Source: Roseiarcus sp963742305 (lineage in GTDB: Bacteria > Pseudomonadota > Alphaproteobacteria > Rhizobiales > Beijerinckiaceae). Taken from it: DNA of 64,000 nucleotides. Positions 34,789 to 43,026 of the stretch are shown here, piece by piece; position 1 is the first letter of the stretch, and every line of letters starts with the position of its first letter. The position numbers were made by a program, and so were the translations under genes. The notes beneath the pieces are model-generated. The model saw only the letters and a list, made by a program, of their open reading frames with translations, did not search any database and was not told the DNA's origin. Location of the stretch: contig CAVULN010000016.1 of NCBI GenBank assembly GCA_963742305.1, positions 186,001-250,000 on the forward strand, written 5' to 3'.

Positions 34789-35320
34789 TCAGCGGCACTG
34801 TCTTGGCTGCAATCCGCCGTCGATTGTCGCCAACTCGCGCTCCCACCATTCAATGGCTTGAAGCAACACGTCTCGAGCGTCTTCGCCACACCAATGCCCT
34901 TCCGCGAAAGGGCGAAATAAATTCTCATCGAGTGTATAGGCGGACGCTACAAGCGGATCGCCTTCCGAAATCAGGACGGGACGACCGTCGATAATTGCAA
35001 TCGGGGGATTCTCCCGAGGATCAAGGCTTGAACGATATTCATGTATGATGAGATCCCTTTCGCGCTTGATAAAGTCTCGGAATATCCGGTGCTCGGGGCC
35101 GTCTTTTCGCCAAAGATTGTAGCGTTCCTTGGCCAAGGCCCGAGTGCGACGGTCCTGCCCGTCGATCTTATCGAGCACTTGCCCAACCGAACGGACCAGT
35201 GCTAGCGCCGCCACCCACAGGACGCGGAATTCTGTCTGGCTTCGTTTTGTCTTCCAGCATGGCATGAACCAAGCGGCAATCCCTCACGACCTGACGGGCA
35301 GCGACAGTCGTTGTGTTCAT
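34789..35320 (-). CDS. uncharacterised protein translationally coupled to vapC, apparent frameshift
   Basis: The main frame (34789-35265) encodes a 158-residue protein including FRVLWVAALALVRSVGQVLDKIDG, KERYNLWRKDGPEHRIFRDFIKRERD and TLDENLFRPFAEGHWCGEDARDVL. Its apparent start (MPCWKTKRSQ) looks poor. In the next frame an ATG at 35320 overlaps the vapC stop (ATGA) and reads MNTTTVAARQVVRDCRLVHAMLEDKT before leaving the frame near 35245; deleting one A joins it to SQTEFRVLW. I therefore think the gene starts at 35320 and carries a one-base insertion. Function unknown. It forms a three-gene unit with the PIN toxin and antitoxin. Confidence 0.6.
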
Positions 35321-35688
35321 GTTGAGGCCTCCGCCAACTTTCGATCGAGCGTCACCAACTCGGCCTCGAGCGTGCGCGCGAGCCAGAGGTAGCTGGCGTC
35401 ATAGGCAGTTAGGCCTGTTGCTTCCGCGAGATCCACGATCGCTGAGTGGTCCACGGCGACAATTTCCACCCTCAACCTGTCGGCGAGTCGAAAGGCGGCG
35501 CGAATGGCGTCTCGCTTGTTTGGCTCTCGCCGCATTTTGGTCAGGCACACATTCGCCAGCTCAAAGTCGATGAGAGACGGCGCAGCCAGTCTTGCACCAT
35601 TCAGTCGGGTGGCGATGATTTCCGCCTCTGGCTCCGCGAACAGCAAAGCAGCGAGCGCCGAAGCGTCCACCACTTTAGTTCCGGTCAC
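35317..35688 (-). CDS. PIN-domain ribonuclease toxin, VapC-like
   Basis: The 123-residue PIN domain has the first catalytic aspartate in VVDASALAALLF, a glutamate in DFELANV, and the C-terminal aspartates in LTAYDASYLWLARTLEAELVTLDRKL. VapC toxins cut tRNA or rRNA. It starts inside the end of the antitoxin gene (14-base overlap) and its stop overlaps the next gene. The pair is a type II toxin-antitoxin module in a chromosomal stretch, with no integrase nearby. Confidence 0.9.
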   Translation of the reverse strand: MTGTKVVDASALAALLFAEPEAEIIATRLNGARLAAPSLIDFELANVCLTKMRREPNKRDAIRAAFRLADRLRVEIVAVDHSAIVDLAEATGLTAYDASYLWLARTLEAELVTLDRKLAEAST

Positions 35689-35905
35689 GGTCGGCCCGGA
35701 TGATGGCGGCCGACTCGGCCGGCGTGCGGACGCCGAGGCTGCGCGCCTCCGCGAGCAACTCGGCGGGACTGAGCTCCTGCTTGGAGCGAACGGCCTCCTC
35801 TATGATGGAAAGCAACTCACCCTGCAGCGACCGACGGCGCCGCGCGGCGCGCTCCCTCAGGCGCTGGACGACCTCGTCGGGGACATTCTTGATGGAAAGA
35901 TTCAT
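35675..35905 (-). CDS. ribbon-helix-helix antitoxin, FitA/VapB-like
   Basis: The 76-residue protein starts MNLSIKNVPDEVVQRLRERAARRRRSLQGELLSIIEEAV, the ribbon-helix-helix signature of FitA-type antitoxins, and has a C-terminal acidic/proline segment for toxin binding. I chose ATG 35905 rather than the upstream alternative because this sequence is the standard family start. It should neutralise the downstream PIN toxin and repress the operon. Confidence 0.88.
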   Translation of the reverse strand: MNLSIKNVPDEVVQRLRERAARRRRSLQGELLSIIEEAVRSKQELSPAELLAEARSLGVRTPAESAAIIRADRDRN

Positions 35906-35954
35906 GGTTCCGAATCCGATCCGTTTCCGAGCCATGGTAGCATAAAACCACGAC

Positions 35955-37395
35955 TCACGCGCTTTGACGTAGGCGCTCCGCGCTGGCCTCCGCCGCCTCG
36001 CGCATCGCAGCCCAGACTGCGGCGACGTCGGCTTCTTCCGTCGCCAGCGCCCCGATCGACACGCGCGCCATCCAGCGGCCGTCGAGAATGGCGGGCGTGA
36101 GATAAGCGGCGCCCGAGCGGTTCACCGTCTCGACCCATCGGGTGGTGTGGGCGTCGAGCGCTTCGCCTTCGAGGCCGTCGGGCTCGTGGCGCACGCATAC
36201 GGTTTGCAAATGGACCGGGGCCAGCACTCGCCAGCCGGGGGTCGCCGCGACCTTGTCCGCCAGCCAGCGCGCATTGGCCATGTCGCGGCGCAGGCGCCGC
36301 TGCAATCCGCTCACCCCCTGTTCGCGGATCACGAACCACAGCTTCAGCGCCCGGAAGCGGCGCCCGAGCGGGATGCCCCAGTCGCGCAGGTTCTTGACCT
36401 CGCCGTCGACCGAGGATTGCAGGAAGCTCGGGTTGGTCGACATCACCCGCATCAGATGCTCGGGATCGCGCACGTAATAGACCGAGCAGTCGAACGGCGC
36501 GCCGAGCCACTTGTGCGCGTTGATCACCAGCGAGTCCGCGCCCTCGACCCCCTCCCACATTGAGCGGCATTCGGGCAGGATCATTGCGCTGCCCGCCATC
36601 GCGGCGTCGACATGGAGCCAGATTCCGTTGCGCCGCGCGATCTCGGCGATTGGCGCGATCGGATCGATGGCGGTGGTCGCCGTCGTGCCGACGGTGGCGA
36701 CGATGGCTGAGGGCAGGTCGCCGCCCGCGACATCCTCGGCGACCATCTGGTCAAGCGCGTCGGCCCGCATGGCATATTCAGCGTCGAACGGCACGAGCCG
36801 CAGATTATCGCGACCGAAGCCGGCGAGCAGGGCGCCCTTGTCGACGGAACTGTGCGCATGCGCCGACACATAGACGCGCGGCGTGCGCTTTTCGCCCTGC
36901 AGGCCGCCGCGCGCCAGCGCATAGGAGGTCGCCCGCTCGCGCGCGCAGATGAGCGCGACCAAAGTGCTGGTCGAGGCGGTGTCCTGGATCACGCCCGAGA
37001 AAGGCGGGCGGGAGCGCGAGCATTTGGCGGAGCCAGTCGGTGACGACTTCCTCGATCTCAGTCACCGCGGGGCTCGATTGCCAGGAGAGCCCGATCACGC
37101 CGAGTCCGGTCGAGACGAGATCGGCCAGAACGCCCGCATGCAGCGCATTGGCGGGGAAATAGCCGAAGAAGCGCGGATGCTGCCAGAGCGTGAGGCCGGG
37201 CAGGACGACGCGGTTCAGATCCTCGATCACGGCGCCGAAATCTTCCGGCTCGGTCGGCGGCGAAGGGGGCAGGGCGTCGCGGATTTCGCCCGGCCGTGTC
37301 TTGGCCATCACTGGCCGTTTCGGCAGGCTCTCGTGGTAGTCGGCGAGCCAGTCGATGAGTTCATGCCCGTAGCGGCGGAAGTTTTCGGGAGACAC
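35955..37395 (-). pseudogene. PLP-dependent aromatic-L-amino-acid decarboxylase family, frameshifted as read
   Basis: The N-terminal frame starts at GTG 37395 (SPENFRRYGHELIDWLADYHESL) and has HPRFFGYFPANAL and GLSWQSSPAVTEIE, standard group II decarboxylase features. It breaks after LALPPAF at a TTT run (about 36998-37002): removing one T gives FSGVIQDTASTSTLVAL, which continues in the other frame to 35955. That part has the PLP lysine in NAHKWLGAPFDCS, the AHSSVDKGA segment and the small C-terminal domain. Total about 480 residues. Such enzymes decarboxylate tryptophan, DOPA or related amino acids; substrate not resolved. Confidence 0.87.
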
Positions 37396-37512
37396 GAGAG
37401 TCCTTGCCGGCTGGCGCGGGGGATGCGAGGGAGGCGCCGCTCGCCTCCATCATCGCCCGGAGGGTCGAAGTCAACCGGCGACGAGGGCGGGGCGGGCATC
37501 GGGGCAGCCGCC

Positions 37513-38217
37513 ATGACCGACTATTCAACTCCGCTGCAAATCGGGCTTCTCGTCTTTCCGAGAGTCCAGCAGCTCGACCTGACCGGACCTTACGAAGTTT
37601 TTGCGTCTTGGCCGCGGGCGCAGGTCCTGCTCGTGGGCAGGACGCTCGAGCCGGTCGCGGCGTCGACCGGTCTCTGGCTCAAGCCTGGGGCGACATTCGA
37701 CGACGCGCCGCAGTTTGACGTGCTTTGCGTGCCCGGAGGGCAGGGGATCAACGACCTCATGCGCGACGAGGCCGCGATTGCCTTCGTGCGCCGTCAGGCG
37801 GAAGGGGCGCGCTTTGTCACGTCCGTCTGCACCGGCGCTCTGCTCCTGGGCGCGGCCGGACTGCTGCGGGGAAAGCGCGCGACGACCCATTGGGCCTCGC
37901 ACCACTTGCTCGAAACGCTCGGCGCCAAGCCCATCCATGCGCGCGTGGCGCGCGACGGCAACCTCGTGACCGCCGGCGGCGTGACGGCGGGCATCGATTT
38001 TGCGCTGACGCTGATCGCAGAGCTGGCCGGGCGAGCGGCCGCGGAAACGATCATGCTCAATCTCGAATATGCTCCCGCGCCGCCATTCGACGCAGGCAGT
38101 CCCGAGACCGCGCCGGCGGAGATCGTGGAAAGGGTCCGCAAGCGCCTCGCGCCGGTCCTCGAGGAGCGCCGCCAGCTCGCCGAACAGGCGGCGCGGAGGC
38201 TCGGGCTTGGCGGCTGA
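37513..38217 (+). CDS. DJ-1/PfpI-family protein, isonitrile-hydratase-like
   Basis: The 234-residue class I glutamine-amidotransferase-like protein starts MTDYSTPLQIGLLVFPRVQQLDLTGPYEVF. The nucleophile cysteine is in VTSVCTGALLLGAAGLLRG and the glutamate in the first strand region. It is of the GlxA-like group but without the AraC DNA-binding domain, as in isonitrile hydratase InhA. The C-terminal helix (VRKRLAPVLEERRQLAEQAARRLGL) is an extension. It is divergent from the decarboxylase with a short intergenic region. Confidence 0.87.
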   Translation: MTDYSTPLQIGLLVFPRVQQLDLTGPYEVFASWPRAQVLLVGRTLEPVAASTGLWLKPGATFDDAPQFDVLCVPGGQGINDLMRDEAAIAFVRRQAEGARFVTSVCTGALLLGAAGLLRGKRATTHWASHHLLETLGAKPIHARVARDGNLVTAGGVTAGIDFALTLIAELAGRAAAETIMLNLEYAPAPPFDAGSPETAPAEIVERVRKRLAPVLEERRQLAEQAARRLGLGG

Positions 38218-38232
38218 AGCGCGGCTTCGCGC

Positions 38233-39162
38233 TCAGCTTGAGCACTGCTCCAGCAAGTCCCGGACCAGGCCCGCGAGCAGGTCGAGCTTGTAAGCCGTCA
38301 TCGGCAAGGGTTTGGCCCCAGCCCTCGAGGCGCGGGCCGCGGCGGCGACGGTCGCGGGCGAAACGGGCGCCGCTTGAGCCGCCGCCTCGGCGGCGACGAG
38401 CCGGAGGGGGACTGGCGCGACCCCGCCGGCCGAGAGGCGGACGAGCCTGAATGCGCCATCCGCGATGACCACCCGTGCGACGACTTCCGCCAGCGGCCAT
38501 TCGGCCATGGCGCGGCCGATCGCTCGCCCGTAGGCGGCGCGCTCGCCCGGCGTCGGCGGCGGAAGCTCGATCGCCTCGATCATCTCGCCGGGTTCGAGCG
38601 CATGATCCGCGGCGCCGTTCGAGCCGTCGCCGAGCAGGCGCTCGATGCTGAGCCCCTTGCGCTGGTTGGTGTCGATCCTCGCGTCATAGGCAAGGAGCGC
38701 CGTCGCCATGCTCGACGGGTGCGGCGCGACGCAGGGCCCGAGATCGAAAGCGACGCCGTAAAGATGGTTGCCCTCGCGCGCCGGGCAGAAATCGCCGCCC
38801 TTTTTCAGGCAATCGAAACGCGGGTTGCGAAAGTACCAGCAGCGCGAGCGCTGGGCGAGATTGCCGCCGAGGGTCGCCACGCGCCGGATCTGCGGCGTGG
38901 CCAGACCCTGGGCCGCGGCGGCGATCCCGGGATAGCCCCTCTTGAGGCGCGCGTCGGCGGCGATCGCGGCGATCGACGCTAGCGCGCCGATCCGCGCCGC
39001 TCCGGCCGCGGTCCACGCGATTCCGGTCATGTCCGGCGAAGCTGGAATGTCGATGAGCGCGCCACGCGAGACGCCGCTCCGGCGCCGCTCCGAAAGATCG
39101 GTGCCCGCGGCGCGGAACTCGGCCGCCGCTACCCCTGAGGCGATCGGCGCGGCGGTGGTCAT
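38233..39162 (-). CDS. xanthine-dehydrogenase-family FAD-binding subunit
   Basis: The 309-residue FAD subunit is of the molybdenum hydroxylase type (CoxM/YagS). It has IDIPASPDMTGIAW, the FAD loop ATLGGNLAQRSRCWYFRNPRFDCLKKGG with an inserted cysteine pattern typical of the PaoB/YagS group that binds an extra [4Fe-4S] cluster, and the C-terminal CO_deh_flav domain. Its start overlaps the upstream large fused subunit by 4 bases. It passes electrons from the iron-sulfur clusters to an acceptor. The substrate may be an aldehyde, by analogy to PaoABC; this is inference. Confidence 0.88.
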   Translation of the reverse strand: MTTAAPIASGVAAAEFRAAGTDLSERRRSGVSRGALIDIPASPDMTGIAWTAAGAARIGALASIAAIAADARLKRGYPGIAAAAQGLATPQIRRVATLGGNLAQRSRCWYFRNPRFDCLKKGGDFCPAREGNHLYGVAFDLGPCVAPHPSSMATALLAYDARIDTNQRKGLSIERLLGDGSNGAADHALEPGEMIEAIELPPPTPGERAAYGRAIGRAMAEWPLAEVVARVVIADGAFRLVRLSAGGVAPVPLRLVAAEAAAQAAPVSPATVAAAARASRAGAKPLPMTAYKLDLLAGLVRDLLEQCSS

Positions 39163-41846
39163 GCGGCGCTCCCGCGTTGAAGCAGATGAAGGAGCCGGTC
39201 GGGCCGGATTGGGATTTCGTATGGGCGAACGCCGATCGCGTTGCGGATCGCGTTGGCGATCGCGGCCCCGGTCGGAACGGTCGCGACCTCGCCGACCCCG
39301 ACGCTGCCGCCCTGCACGTGGTCGAAGCCGCCCTCGTCGAAATGAAGATCGATCGGGGGAATGTCGGCGATGCCCGGCATGCGGTAGTCGTCGAGGCCCG
39401 CGGTCAGAACGGCGCCGGTCCGGGCGTCGACTTCGCGGGCCTCGGTGAGCGCGTAGCCCAGACCCTGGACGATCGCGCCCGCGGCCTGGCTGCGCGCGAG
39501 CGTGGGCGCCGCGAGCTTGCCGACGGCGATTCCGCTATGCGCGCGGAGCACCCGCACGTGGCCGAGCAATGTGTCGACCTCGACCTCGATCGCCTGCACC
39601 GAACTCGGCGCGCCCGCGCCGGCCGCCAGATGCGAAGAGCGGCGTAGCATGAAGCCGAAGATCCAGCCGATCACGCCGGCGTCCTTCAAAAGCGAATTGT
39701 TGCCATAGATGGTGCGGGAATCGTCCTCCTCGCGCTCGGCCTCGACCCTGAAATCGGGCGAGGCCGCGATGAGTTCGCGCCACGGCGCGTTCGATCCCGG
39801 CGCAGGCGTGCGCCCGGTCTTTTGCGCAACGCCAGCCTTGAGCTTGCCGGCGGCGATCATCAACGGCGGCACGATCGACGCGGTGACGCGGCTGCCGCCT
39901 GAGCCCGGTCCTTCCGGCAGGTCGGAATCGCCGATGCGCACCTCGATCTCGTGCGGCTCGAGTTCGAACTCGCGCGCAATTCTGTCGGCGATGACGCTCC
40001 GCGTGCCGGTGCCGATATCCTGCGTGGCGACGCTCGCCACGAGACGCCCATCCTGAACCGCAAGCGCGACCTTCGTTCCGAGTTGCCAGAGATAGAGCCA
40101 ATAGCCCATGGCGACGCCAACGCCGCGGCGATAGCGTCCGCTTTGCGCCTCGGGGCTCAAGCGCCCGCACCACGTCTCGAGCCCGGCCGCCCAGTCGTAG
40201 AGGCGCTGGCGATTGGGATTGGGATCCCAGCGCTTGCGCAACTGGATTGCGTCGACTTGCAGCCGAAGCGCCGCCTCGTCGATCGCCTGTTCGAGGGCGA
40301 ACGCCATCGGCGGACCGCCGGGGCCGCGGAACGCCGAGCCCGGAGGCAGGTTGCTCACCACGTCGTGGTCGAGGAGTTCCTTGGCTTCCGCGGGATAGAT
40401 GAGGCGGGCGAGCCCGGCGACGGTCGAATTGATCGCCACGCCCGCGTCGGAATGGGCGACGACCGACAGCGCCTTGAGCGCGCCGTCTTGGCCCGGCAGA
40501 AGCCCGATCCGGACGTCGACCGCCGGCCTGTAGCCCGCGACCGACAATTCCTCATGCCGGTCGAATGCGACCCGGACCGGGGCCGCGGCCGCCTGAGCCA
40601 ACTTGATGGCGGCGACCGTTTCGGAGCCGAGCGTGGCCTTCGAGCCGAAGCCCCCGCCGACATGTTCGGCGATGACCCGCACGTTGGCGGGATCGAGCTT
40701 GAACTGCTTGGCGATCTTGGTCCTGAGATCGGCCACAGCCTGTGTCGAGAGGTGAACCGTGAGTTGATCGCCGTCGAACCGGGCGACTGCGACATGCGGC
40801 TCAAGGCAGGTGTGCTGCTGGACTCCGGTCCGGAACGTCCCTTCGAACAGGAGCGGGTCGCCCTCGGCGCGCGCCTTGTCGATTGCGCGGCGCGCCGACT
40901 TCTTCTTGAGCGAGAAGGCGGAGGCGGGCCCGCGCACATTGCCGGACCACGAAGCTGGCGCAGCGCCCCCTTCGCCCGCGTTGTACTTCGAGCCCTTGCC
41001 GCGCGGAAAGAGGATCGGCGCGCCGACCTTGCGCGCAGCCTCCGGCCCGATGACGCTCGGCATGAGTTCGTACTCGACCTTGACCGCGGCGAGCGCGGCC
41101 AGCGCGCTCGGGCGATCCGTGGCCGCAACCGCGGCGATCGGCTGACCGGCGAAGTTCACGATGCGGTCGTCGTCAAGGAGGGAGACGGCCGCGGCGGTGC
41201 CGGGAGAATCGAGGGCCGGCTCGAGATCGATCGACAGGACGCGGGCACGGGCGTGCGGCGAGCGCAGGATCAGGCCCTCGAGCTGCCCGTCGTGGCGCAC
41301 ATCGACGGTGTAGATCGCGGCGCCGGTCACCTTCTCGCGCGCCTCGACGCGGGGCGAGGGAGTCCCCTCGCCATCATAGCGGCCGGCGCAGGCGTCGGCC
41401 ACGGCGCGAAGGATGTTGTCATAGGCGCCGCATCGGCACAGATGCCCCGAGAGCGCACCGGCGATCTCCTTGAGTGTGGGGATCGCGGAACCGCGCGCGC
41501 CGCGCCAGGCGTCGTGGAACGCGGCCGCCTCGACGATGAAGCCCGGCGTGCAGAAGCCGCACTGCAGGGCGTCGAGCGCCATGAAGGCGCGCTGGATGGG
41601 ATGCAGCTCGCCCGAGCCTATGCCTTCGACGGTGGTGATCGTCCTGCCGGCGACGGCTTTCGTCGGCAGAAGACAGCTCACGACCGGCGCCCCGTCGAGG
41701 AGGACGGTGCAGGCGCCGCAGACGCCGGCGCCGCAGACGAGCTTGGTTCCGGTGAGACGCAGGTCATCGCGCAGGACGTCGATCAGCAGGGCCTCGGGGT
41801 CGTCGGGAAGCGTCGCGGCGCGGCCGTTGATGAGGGCGCTGGTCAT
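39159..41846 (-). CDS. fused [2Fe-2S] plus molybdopterin-binding aldehyde/xanthine dehydrogenase subunit
   Basis: One 895-residue chain combines two normally separate subunits. Residues 1-155 form the small subunit: the plant-type ferredoxin CGAGVCGACTVLLDG and the helical second cluster CGFCTPG and CRCGAYD. From about 170 (REKVTGAAIYTVDV) the molybdenum subunit follows, with GGGFGSKATLGSE, AFRGPGGPPMAFALE, QDIGTGTRSVIAD and the C-terminal GVGEVATVPTGAAIANAI containing the catalytic glutamate region. No frame break separates them. It overlaps the tetR and FAD-subunit genes by 4 bases each, forming a three-gene operon. Confidence 0.9.
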   Translation of the reverse strand: MTSALINGRAATLPDDPEALLIDVLRDDLRLTGTKLVCGAGVCGACTVLLDGAPVVSCLLPTKAVAGRTITTVEGIGSGELHPIQRAFMALDALQCGFCTPGFIVEAAAFHDAWRGARGSAIPTLKEIAGALSGHLCRCGAYDNILRAVADACAGRYDGEGTPSPRVEAREKVTGAAIYTVDVRHDGQLEGLILRSPHARARVLSIDLEPALDSPGTAAAVSLLDDDRIVNFAGQPIAAVAATDRPSALAALAAVKVEYELMPSVIGPEAARKVGAPILFPRGKGSKYNAGEGGAAPASWSGNVRGPASAFSLKKKSARRAIDKARAEGDPLLFEGTFRTGVQQHTCLEPHVAVARFDGDQLTVHLSTQAVADLRTKIAKQFKLDPANVRVIAEHVGGGFGSKATLGSETVAAIKLAQAAAAPVRVAFDRHEELSVAGYRPAVDVRIGLLPGQDGALKALSVVAHSDAGVAINSTVAGLARLIYPAEAKELLDHDVVSNLPPGSAFRGPGGPPMAFALEQAIDEAALRLQVDAIQLRKRWDPNPNRQRLYDWAAGLETWCGRLSPEAQSGRYRRGVGVAMGYWLYLWQLGTKVALAVQDGRLVASVATQDIGTGTRSVIADRIAREFELEPHEIEVRIGDSDLPEGPGSGGSRVTASIVPPLMIAAGKLKAGVAQKTGRTPAPGSNAPWRELIAASPDFRVEAEREEDDSRTIYGNNSLLKDAGVIGWIFGFMLRRSSHLAAGAGAPSSVQAIEVEVDTLLGHVRVLRAHSGIAVGKLAAPTLARSQAAGAIVQGLGYALTEAREVDARTGAVLTAGLDDYRMPGIADIPPIDLHFDEGGFDHVQGGSVGVGEVATVPTGAAIANAIRNAIGVRPYEIPIRPDRLLHLLQRGSAA

Positions 41847-42460
41847 GGGCGTCTCCGCAGGGCTCGAGGCTTGGCGGCGCGGGGCGTCTCATCGAACGCC
41901 CCGGCGACCATGAGGCGAATGGAAAGCGCAAGATCGGCGAGCGCGCCTGCACCCGCCTTCTTGAGATCGAAGCCGCGGGCGGCGAGTTCGATGGCGCGCG
42001 CCAGCCCGGCGGGCGTGAGGCCCTTCCGCAGGCCAGGTCCGCCTAAGGCGCCGGCGCGCTCGATGGTGTCCACGATTAGGCGGAATTTCCCGTCGATGAA
42101 GGTCTGGTAGAGGTCGCCCGCCTGGCGCTGGTGCTCCGACATGAGCTCCTCGGCGTGAGCCGACCCCTTCAATCGATCGAGGAGATAGCGATATCGCGCT
42201 GAAAGCTGCGCGGCCAGAATATCGGCTAGTCCCTTGCCGGCGCGCTCCTCGCTGAACGCTGCGGTCCGCTCGGCCTCGAGCGCCTCCGCGCCGACGGCTT
42301 CGACCACGGCGCGAAAGAGAGCCTCCTTCGACTCGAAGTGGTGATAGAGCGCCTGCCGGGTCAGGCCGCATTCCTGGGCGACGAGCTCCATCGAGGCGAG
42401 CCGGTAGCCATATTGAGCGAACACCTTGGCGGCGGAATCGACGATCCGGTCGCGGGTCAT
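41843..42460 (-). CDS. TetR-family regulator of the molybdenum hydroxylase operon
   Basis: The 205-residue protein has an N-terminal TetR helix-turn-helix (RIVDSAAKVFAQYGYRLASMELVAQECGLTRQALYHHFESKEALF, split here in description as residues 5-49) and a variable ligand-binding domain. It is the first gene of the operon and overlaps the fused dehydrogenase start, so it likely autoregulates the unit. A perfect inverted repeat upstream of its ATG is the operator candidate. Confidence 0.88.
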   Translation of the reverse strand: MTRDRIVDSAAKVFAQYGYRLASMELVAQECGLTRQALYHHFESKEALFRAVVEAVGAEALEAERTAAFSEERAGKGLADILAAQLSARYRYLLDRLKGSAHAEELMSEHQRQAGDLYQTFIDGKFRLIVDTIERAGALGGPGLRKGLTPAGLARAIELAARGFDLKKAGAGALADLALSIRLMVAGAFDETPRAAKPRALRRRP

Positions 42461-42479
42461 AGGACAAATTTGACAGATA

Positions 42480-42494
42480 TTGACGGAATGTCAA
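42480..42494 (-). promoter_or_regulatory. TTGAC-N5-GTCAA operator overlapping tetR promoter
   Basis: A perfect inverted repeat 20 bases upstream of the tetR start. Its distal arm is also a -35 box (TTGACA on the minus strand), with AAATTT 17 bases downstream as a possible -10. A further TTGACA-like half site lies at 42471-42475. Binding by the adjacent TetR protein is inferred. Confidence 0.55.
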
Positions 42495-42582
42495 CACAAC
42501 TCCGAACGCACGGCCTTGCGGACGGCGCGTCACTGGCCAAGATGCGCCGGGGGCGCTAACGCGGGAAAGCTCGGGTCGGACA

Positions 42583-43026
42583 ATGAGCGGCAAAGCAAGC
42601 GAAGTGATCGGGGTCTGGGTTCTGCGCTCGGCCGCTCTCGAGCGGACGGACACGGGCGAACGGATCCTTCCCTATGGCGAGAACCCGCGCGGCGTCCTCA
42701 TCCTCCACGAGGGCGGGCGGATGGCGGCGATCATCACGCCCTCGGATCAATCGGGAGACAGGCCGCCTCCGCGACGCAAGCTGCTCGCCTATTCCGGCCG
42801 CTACCGGATCGAGCCAGACGGGCGCTTTGTCACCGACGTCGACATCGCCTGGATTCCAAGCTGGGTTGGAACGCCGCGCGGGCGGACGTTCTCGCTTCGC
42901 GAAGGCGTGCTCCACATCGTGAGCGATCCGGCGCCGGTCGAGTTCCTCGACGGGGCGATGGCGAGAGGAATCCTCACATGGACGCGCGAGGATGGCGCAT
43001 CCGGGCCCGCAGCGGCTCCCCTCTAG
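42583..43026 (+). CDS. lipocalin-like domain protein
   Basis: The 147-residue soluble protein matches the bacterial lipocalin-like family: an N-terminal IGVWVLRSAALE, then GENPRGVLILHEGGRMAAIITP, and AYSGRYRIEPDGRFVTDVDIAW, the strand pattern of that domain. Function is unknown in the family. It is divergent from tetR and convergent with, and overlapping by 4 bases, the YyaL-type gene. Confidence 0.8.
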   Translation: MSGKASEVIGVWVLRSAALERTDTGERILPYGENPRGVLILHEGGRMAAIITPSDQSGDRPPPRRKLLAYSGRYRIEPDGRFVTDVDIAWIPSWVGTPRGRTFSLREGVLHIVSDPAPVEFLDGAMARGILTWTREDGASGPAAAPL

